In this document: positions 56,812-64,000 of the stretch, piece after piece
Layout: each line of letters opens with the position of its first letter
How positions within the stretch are numbered: position 1 is the first letter of the stretch
NCBI GenBank assembly: GCA_019915135.1
Contig: JAHLMK010000008.1
Location: 1,240,001-1,304,000 of the forward strand
Length of the DNA stretch: 64,000 nt
Source of the DNA: Strobilurus pachycystidiatus
Taxonomy: Eukaryota > Basidiomycota > Agaricomycetes > Agaricales > Physalacriaceae
Direction: 5' to 3'
The notes under the pieces: generated by a model
What the model saw: only the letters and a program-made list of their open reading frames with translations
Told to the model about the DNA's origin: nothing
Database searches by the model: none
Position numbers and translations under genes: made by a program

Positions 56812-57119
56812 GATAGACAGGACAGACCAAGGAAACCCTAACCTCAACGATTCGGCGATCCACGAAATTGCCGAAAGCTCCGGGGACGAGTTTTTCTTCA
56901 ACCATCATGTACCTCTTGTCGCGCTCTGTCTACTCTCGATGACAGACAACATACACCTCGCCAACAATTCCATTTTTCAAGGGCAGCATCGGACCTCTGA
57001 ACCGTCCACGGCCCCAATCTAGATCCGACCGTACACTCCCCCTGCACATATAATCACCATCCATCGGGCTGCCCATAATCCACAGGACCACCTAAATTAT
57101 CCTCGAGAAACATCTAATT

Positions 57120-59411
57120 ATGACTATAGACGCTCCTAGACTTCTTCTGGTCGACTCCCACGACTCCTTCACTTTCAAGTGGGTTGTTCCGCTTGTCTCG
57201 TAAAACTTCTTCTGATCCAAGATCAGTCTCGCGTCGCTGCTCAGGTGCTCTATTCCCGGGTGCTCAATCTATATCATCAAGAATGATCAATTTGGCATCC
57301 AAGAGCTTTTGCCGTTTCTTCCCCAGTTCTCAGCCGTGGTTGTAGGCCCAGGTCCCGGATCTCCAGAAGTCGATGCAGACATCGGACTTGTCAAGGATCT
57401 GTGGAAGTTGACCGGTGAAACCGTCCTCCCGATCTTTGGTGTCTGCTTAGGGCTTCAGAGCCTTTCGTTGGAATTTGGGGGAGCCATTCGTCGTCTACCG
57501 ATCGTCAAGCACGGCCAAGTTTCACGTATCGTTCATGACGGGCAGAGTCTTTTTGAAGGTGTCGGACTAGTGGAAGCCGTGCGATACCACTCTCTGCATG
57601 TTGCTCTTCTAGACAATAGCCAAGAACTGCAACCGCTGGCATGGGCGGATGACGAAGCGGAGAACGGTCGAGTTCTCATGGCCGCTGCACATCGGTCCTT
57701 ACCATTTTGGGCGGTTCAATACCACCCCGAGTCTGTTCGAACCAATGGGGCCGGTGCAGAGGTAGTTTCGAACTTCTGGCGTCTTGCTCGGCAATGGTCA
57801 CAAAAGGCCAGGCGGGTTCAAGCTGGTTGGTCGGCCGAGGCGCGCGAAACCTTTGGGCGGCCGTGGCCTCATCATTCCATCACCGAACCCACTCCTAGAT
57901 GTCGCGCTCCTGCCGCTACCGTCCAAACCAAAACTCTCTCCCTCCCTTCCTTGACAGTGCCTGTCGTTTGCGAATTATTGGGCTCTACCGATGAGGACAT
58001 CCCTTTTGCCCTTCTTGATTCCGCGGCTCATCCGGGTCGCTTTTCTATCATCGGCTGCCCAACGTCATCCTCTCCTCAAATCACATACTTTGCGGGCGAC
58101 GATTGCGTTTGCATCGCTCGCGGAACAGTCTCGACTCGGGAGCACATGGGTGGGTTGGATATCTGGTCTTGGTTGTCTGCTTACATGGATAGACGGAAGG
58201 CCGTTGGTGGAAACCCCGAAGTGCCATTCTGGGCGGGGATCCTGGGGATGCTGAGCTACGAAGTCGGCCTCAAAAGGCTCGACGTCACGCCTAGGTCACA
58301 ACGAGAGCCGCACCGGAAACATCCACATCCTGATGTGAACCTCATTTTCGTGGAACGAAGCGTGGTCATGGATCATCTTACAGGCCAGATCCACGTGCAA
58401 TCTATGACACCATATGATGGCTCTTGGCTCTCAGAGACTGTTGGACTACTCCGCCAAGCCACTCCCACTTCATTAGACACTCCCTCAAAATGCGCGCCAT
58501 CCTTTGTGGACGTCACTCTTCCAGACAAGAATCAATACCTCGACGGGATACGGACTGCTATGGATCATTTATTTTGTGGCGATTCGTATGAATTGTGTCT
58601 CACCGCTCACACACACATTCGCACATCCCCACAATCCTCATGGACACGATACAAGCAACTACGAGAGCGCAATGCCGCCCCTCATTCCGCCTTTATCCGC
58701 CTGAAACCCACTACTTTTCTCTCATCGTCGCCGGAACGTTTCCTTTCGTATTCACGCTCTCCGAACTCTCTTTGTCAACTACGGCCAATAAAGGGTACCA
58801 TTCGGAAAGGACCTGGCATTGACCGCGCGTATGCCGTCAAGGCCTTAGCTGAAAACCCCAAAGAAGTAGCGGAGAACCTCATGATTGTTGACCTTATTCG
58901 TCACGACCTCCACAGCGTAGTCGGCGAGGATGTCACCGTGACCCAGTTCTGCGGTGTCGAGGAGTACAAAACTGTCTGGCAGCTCGTGAGCGTGGTTGAG
59001 GGCCGTCTTGGCCCTGGTGCCGTCGACCCAGAAGGACTGGGCTGGCGCGTCCTGCAGGCCAGTATGCCCCCAGGTAGGTCGTCTTGTGCGGATACTCCGT
59101 CATTCACTAATTTCTCCGCAGGTAGCATGACCGGAGCACCCAAGAAAAGAAGTGTAGAGATTCTTCAAGACTTGGAGAGCACCGACCGAAGCCTGTACTC
59201 TGGAGTATTTGGCTACTGGTGTGTCGGTGGCTCTGGAGATTGGGCGGTCACTATTCGAAGCTGCTTCAAACATAACGAAGCAACCACTTCCGATAGCGAG
59301 GAATGGATTATTGGAGCGGGCGGGGCCATAACCGCTCTGTCAGACCCAGCAGCGGAGTGGGAAGAGATGGTTCTCAAGCTTGGGAGCGTTCTCGGCACAT
59401 TTGACCACTAG
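57120..59411 (+). CDS. ABZ1: Bifunctional para-aminobenzoate (aminodeoxychorismate) synthase
   Basis: Makes 4-amino-4-deoxychorismate from chorismate and glutamine for folate. Three exons, 57120-57178, 57227-59073 and 59122-59411, giving 731 residues. The N-terminal glutamine amidotransferase domain (about 1-215) begins LLLVDSHDSFTFN and has nucleophile C93 (GVCLGLQ) and H186/E188 (YHPES). The C-terminal chorismate-binding domain (about 235-730) shows SYELCLTAHTH, SPERFLSY, PIKGTIRKG, ENLMIVDLIRHD, GSMTGAPKKRSVEI and WIIGAGGAI, all family landmarks. PIKGT is the aminodeoxychorismate-synthase version of this motif. The second intron is 48 nt and could be read through in frame. Confidence 0.92.
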
Positions 59412-59603
59412 ATTACTAGCTAAGGTTACTAGGTTTCATCTATACAGTGCCGTCCACTGTTAGTACCTTCAACTGTACAGAGTGTTATAGCCGGCGACAT
59501 GCGAACATCATAACAACGCGTGGGCTTTCAGAAGGCTGTACTCTGTTGCTTTTGATTTGCACCCTCTACAACAAAACCAACCGCATATCATCGCCTATCC
59601 ACT

Positions 59604-60924
59604 ATGCAGTCTGTCAACGCTGTTTCATTCAGTCCACCTCCGAGCTATAGTGGGCACGACGCGCCAGACGTCGCCGAAAACGATGAGCTCCCCCAACCAA
59701 CGCATTTCCCAGATGCCTACCAAACCTCAACCTCTTCCCACGCGAGCCCGCCATCCGTTCAGACCATCTCAACAGCAGCTCGCTCATCTTCAGCCAGTCG
59801 AAGGTCCACTACGTCTTCGACACTTTCTATACCGCCGTCGCAGTCAAGCGAGCCCGTCATTCTCACATGGAACCAGTCGTCGCAAACATACGATCCTTAC
59901 GCATCTACAAGTATACTCCCAGTAGCCAGCACAGTCCTGGAGTCTGGGATTGATCTACCTCCCGGGTGAGTTGCAACCCTGCCTACTCAAAAGGTGGCGT
60001 AGCTTATGATTGTTCTGTTCGCAGATATATGGTCGCGCAGGTGCCTATTCGACCGTGAGTTTTGCGCGCATGACAGTGCACCTATCTTAATCTTCTCCAA
60101 GAGTTGTCTACACCTTCTCGCCTATATCGGCGGACTCGATGTTACTCATACCAGCAGCTGATGCTCCGGATTCACGACCGAAATATTGTATATCTGTCAG
60201 AATGAATTGCTTCATTCCATCGTCTTCTATCACATGTGGGCACATCTACCTTCCTGCGTCTCCCTCGTGTCCTAAAGAGTCATTCGCCGCAGCTGTACAT
60301 TTGGGAGCCTCTCAACATGGAGAGTTCATCGGCGATTTCGAGTGAGTCTAGGTCGCTGTCAGTCCTTCCCGTGTGACTCATCACGAAAGAATGGGCATCT
60401 CTGATAAACCCGCCACTTTTTGTATTCGAGGCAAAGAGTTTCTTATAACCGATGTTTTGAAAAGGTTTGGGAATCGAAGGCTGGTGAGTACTTCTCGTTT
60501 CTTTCACGTTTGCCCACCATTGACTCGTTCTTCAAAAGGGTACGTGGGAATGGATGTTCGTGCGCAAGGTGCGTCCTGGATCCATACTCATGCTTTTGCT
60601 CAATATGACCGTCAGGGCTTATTCTGGGACTGTAAACTGGAGGCTGTCAAGAAGGTATGATCACCCTCAGGCTTGCTGATGTATGACTCATTGAGGCTGT
60701 CATTCCAGTGCTTCTCGAAAGACAGGGAGACTCTGTACGCCACCTTCAAGCCCGTAACAAAGATGCGACTTCCGGATGAGCCTGTCCCACTGACAGAAAT
60801 AGAAGTTACTCCTGCCGGGCACGACTACTTCGACGACATACTCTTGTCAATACTCATCATCGAACGATGGAGGCTAACGCCAATCCAATCGTGTACCAAA
60901 CACATGTTCAATATCGGAGGATGA
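59604..60924 (+). CDS. Conserved agaricomycete protein with beta-rich C-terminal domain (DUF6593-like)
   Basis: Eight exons: 59604-59965, 60025-60054 (30 nt), 60102-60235, 60293-60341, 60390-60483, 60539-60568 (30 nt), 60616-60654, 60709-60924, giving 317 residues. Residues 1-110 are Ser/Pro-rich and likely disordered. The C-terminal 200 residues read as beta strands: RPKYCISVRMNCF, GEFIGDFEMGIS, ATFCIRGKEFLI, TWEWMFVRKGLFWDC, ETLYATFKP and VTPAGHDYFDDILLSILIIE. This layout resembles the DUF6593 proteins that are abundant in mushrooms; the family name is from memory and the function is unknown. No signal peptide or membrane helix. Confidence 0.72.
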
Positions 60925-61718
60925 TTGCTATATTTATTACCTCTGCCTTCCGTTTGTTGGCGACTTGGTGTCATTTTCGTATTTGTAGTCCGTCTGTCAC
61001 GCGCACATAGAGTTCGGGACTCGTGTCCTTGTACGAAATCCGGGGACTTATGTAGATACGCTACGTCTTAATAGGACGTCAAGGTATCTTCTTACTCGTA
61101 TCCATCTCCTATGATTATTGTTAGGTTTTTGCTGCACTCTACCAGTCATTGACAAGATCTCAAATCATTCTTTGTTCAGTGAGACTTCTAAGGTTGGGTT
61201 ACCTGATGGGTCCGAACCGACACCGGAGAGTCCACCGTTACTACCTCCGCCTCCACCCAGCCATCCTACGCATCATTATGGCAGATCATCACCAGTTCCG
61301 CCCACGTAGGAGCATTCATTCGTCTCATTCGCCAGCGCGTTCTAATTGATAGCTGAAGTTACGGCATCATAACCCGTCCCTCAACGTCCATCGTATACAC
61401 CCTCAGCCCGAGTGTTTTGCCATATGACCAGAATTCCATGCTCTTGTACGCACCTCAGGATAGTGGAGCAGAGGAAGCCAAAGAACCGCACCACATATCC
61501 GTTGGCATGAACTGCCTCACGCCGACATCTTTCATCACTACAATATGGGTAGGCGCAATTGGCGGTAGTTCCCACGTTAGCTGACTAATTGATCAAATCA
61601 CTGATTCTGTCGCGCGCGATCTTCGTCTTGACTTTCCATCTCGCCGTAGCATCAGATCGTCTCAGGACCACTCGGTAACGCATTATAATACTTGTGTACA
61701 TGAAATATAAAGAGTATG
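60925..61718. other. Convergent intergenic stretch, no supported gene
   Basis: Between the beta-rich protein gene and the transposase-like gene. Short frames only. If the gene to the right belongs to a transposon, this stretch may hold one end of the element, but no terminal inverted repeat or target duplication is visible with the other end outside the window. Confidence 0.4.
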
Positions 61719-64000
61719 CTAACTATCATTATACCATTCATCTTCCGAATCATAACTAGCCTCAAACTCTTCAAGCTCCTCCACAGTGCAGACTATGTCC
61801 TCCTCTTCATCCTCAGCCTCAATCCCCGGCTCCCCTATGGTCTGAGTCGACTCAGCTGGTGCCGGTGTGCGTCTATTCTCGAGGTATGACGCCACCACTG
61901 TGCGAAGAAGTGCACACTTCGCATCCCGGTCCCCACGCGATGACTTGACAGGAATAACCGGTAATTTCGCGGGATTCAGATCCTTTGCGGACTTCTCTGC
62001 CTTCTCTGCCTCCTTCTTCGTGGGCTGCTTCTTTGCGTGGCCGTTCTTGACATGCCAGTCAAGCTGAAGATCGATATCCGTGATGTTCAAGTATCCTGAC
62101 GCGCCACGGGAAAGGCCAAGCGCGTATTCGAGCTCGGTGATGGTCAAAATCGGCTCAACACGATCTAGAGCCTCCGCAGCGGCTGCCTTCCTCTTCTCGT
62201 TAGCCTCCGACTTCTTGATCTTGGCCTCGGCAGTCTGCTTCTTGTGTTGCGCAAGTTGGAGCCGCATCTTCCGGTTGTCACCAGACGCGTCTTGTGTACG
62301 AGTGACCCTCCGCAGAAATGCGCGCATCTTCGGACCGAGGCTGCGCAGATACTCGGATGTCCCGTTGAACTTGAACATCTTCCGAGAATTATACTGCGCC
62401 AATGAGATACTCGGGTTCACCTTGGAGTCCTGACGGAACATTCCAAAGGCCGACTCGCATAGATCATTGGTGCTTTCCATCCAGGCTCGCTCTATCTGCT
62501 CTGGAGTCGCCCTTGAGAGCGCCCCACCCTCCTCAAACTCGGACATGAACCGAACCCAGGTCTCGCGAGCGCCCTCCAGGAAATACACCATCAGCTCCCT
62601 GAGATATGGCAGCTCTGGCGCGTAGCGTTGAGCGGCATAGAATGCCTCGGAGCTTTCCCAGATCTTCCCATCGAGTGTCGCGTCCTTCCACGACGCGCCG
62701 GCCCCAACAAGAAGGTCAGGATTTGCGATCAGTTTGTCGATATGGGCAAGGACGCGTTTGTGGAGATCTCCGAGCTGGAGGACGTTGTCATGCTTGCGGA
62801 AAGGCCCACGAACTTCACGCATGTATGGCACACTGATGGCTAGCCAATAGAGAACAATGACCACGATCTCGTGGCGCGTAGAGTTGCAATGAAGTCCATC
62901 CCACGCGTTTTGCTCCATATGATTGAGTCGACGGCTGCCCTTGTTCTCCTTGACGTACGTCAGAAATCTGATGAACAGGTCGAGGTAAGTGATCAGGACT
63001 GCACACGCTTCTGCATGAGATTGGAAGCGCGTGTTGTTCGTGTCAGGGAAGGTGATGATGAAGCCAAGTTCGGCGTCGAAGAAGAAGCGGAGAGAGTCCT
63101 GCTGTCCGCGTTTCCGGTCCTTGTGGCGAAAGATTGCACCACAGAGACTTGCCAGCTTGACAGCACCACCCTTCGAGACTTCCTCGGCTCGTTTGGACGC
63201 GTCAGTCCCGGGTGCTTGACGGACCGTGGCATCATTATCGCGATTGTATAGCTTCTTCGGTCCAGGGAGCCCTTTCTCGGGCCAGAACTGCTCCATTCGG
63301 TAGACGCCGCCCTTGAATGCGTTCATCTCCTTATGCATACAGCACCCGGCCCACAGGAAGAAGTCAACCTCTTCTTGCTCCTTCACCGTCAACTTGCCAA
63401 ACTCGTCCTGCCCGATGTCCCGAATGACCTGCATGCGCATCTCATTGTAGCGCTCAAGACGATCCTTCTCTGATAGCTTCTCCCACTCGCTGACACCTCC
63501 CGCCTTGCGAATCGCGTTCTGGCTGCACTTGAACAAGAAGGCAACGAGTTCCAGACCAAGCATGCCCTTTACGCGCCTCTCGCCACGCTTCTCGCGGTCA
63601 CAGCGCTCTTTCCACTCCTTCAAAAGGCGGAAGAGCTTCTTCTGGTCTTCTGCGTGGTCGGAGTGGAAGCCGGTTACAAGATTCCAGAAGTCTCGTGCGT
63701 CGGCCTCGTCAACAATCCCGCTCTCAAAGGCCAACTCGTAGATCTCTTCAATGAGCTCGATCCACCCTTCTAGCTGTGTCTCGCTTGTGTGGTTTACGGC
63801 CATCTTGAGACCCAAGAAGAACTGCATCTTGTGGCTCGGTGATCCGGGTTCAGCGTCTTTGATGATTGTGGCGAATTTTGTTTCGTAAGTCTCGTTCTTG
63901 TGGCTCGTGCCATCGCCGCTAAGTGTGACACCTATAAACCATCAGAACCTGTCAATTCATCACATACAATCACGTACCCTTGGCGCCCTTCAACTCGGAG
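61719..64000 (-). mobile_element. Transposase-like repeat-family gene, 5' end beyond the window
   Basis: The coding strand runs leftward; visible exons are 64000-63978 (partial) and 63930/63931-61719, joined in frame across a GT-AG intron. About 750 residues are seen, uninterrupted. The first visible part reads GVTLSGDGTSHKNETYETKF and then LGLKMAVNHTSETQLEGWIE, blocks I know from a gene family present in many near-identical copies in agaricomycete genomes. Later blocks are WMESTNDLCESAFGMFRQDS and SISLAQYNSRKMF, then a lysine/alanine-rich coiled coil and an acidic C-terminal tail (EDEEEDIVCTVEELEEFE). The conserved acidic residues in DGT and ESTND could belong to a DDE-type catalytic site, which is inference. 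The frame is intact, so the copy is recent or under selection. Exact transposon superfamily is not assigned. Confidence 0.65.

Overview
The window is nuclear DNA of a filamentous fungus, most probably an agaricomycete (mushroom-forming basidiomycete). The genes are split by many introns of about 45-70 bp with GT..AG ends, several exons are only 11-40 nt long, and products such as a CE12 esterase pair, a TEA-domain regulator and a large transposon-like ORF fit that group. Exon borders were set by eye from splice signals, reading-frame phase and protein similarity. Where exon lengths are given, the joined coding length is a multiple of three with no internal stop.

Left to right: 0-4.4 kb holds a divergent pair, a GDP-fucose transporter (minus) and a type II membrane fucosyltransferase-like protein (plus). 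At 4.7-5.9 kb is a ketopantoate reductase (minus). At 6.3-9.6 kb are two tandem xylose-reductase-type aldo/keto reductases, followed by a PB1 + LIR-like + UBA protein (9.8-12.1 kb) that resembles a selective-autophagy receptor. A gene-poor tract (12.1-18.5 and 21.1-27.5 kb) flanks a TEA/ATTS transcription factor (18.5-20.2 kb) and a small unknown gene (20.5-21.1 kb).

From 27.5 kb the window is gene-dense: F-box protein, GNL1 GTPase (minus), SAM methyltransferase, Utp17/WDR75, two tandem rhamnogalacturonan acetylesterases (CE12), a membrane-anchored YtcJ-like amidohydrolase (minus), a coiled-coil unknown, Vta1, an alpha-arrestin (minus), RNase P subunit Pop3, dCMP deaminase, Tti1 (minus), PABA synthase, and a small beta-rich conserved protein. 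The right edge (61.7 to beyond 64.0 kb, minus) carries a transposase-like repeat-family gene.

Functional links visible: import of GDP-fucose with a candidate fucosyltransferase at 1-4.4 kb; ubiquitin-dependent membrane traffic (alpha-arrestin with a PPxY motif tail-to-tail with Vta1); ribosome and RNA maturation (GNL1, Utp17, Pop3); folate and thymidylate precursor metabolism (PABA synthase, dCMP deaminase); pectin deacetylation (CE12 pair). No rRNA, tRNA or CRISPR array was recognised.
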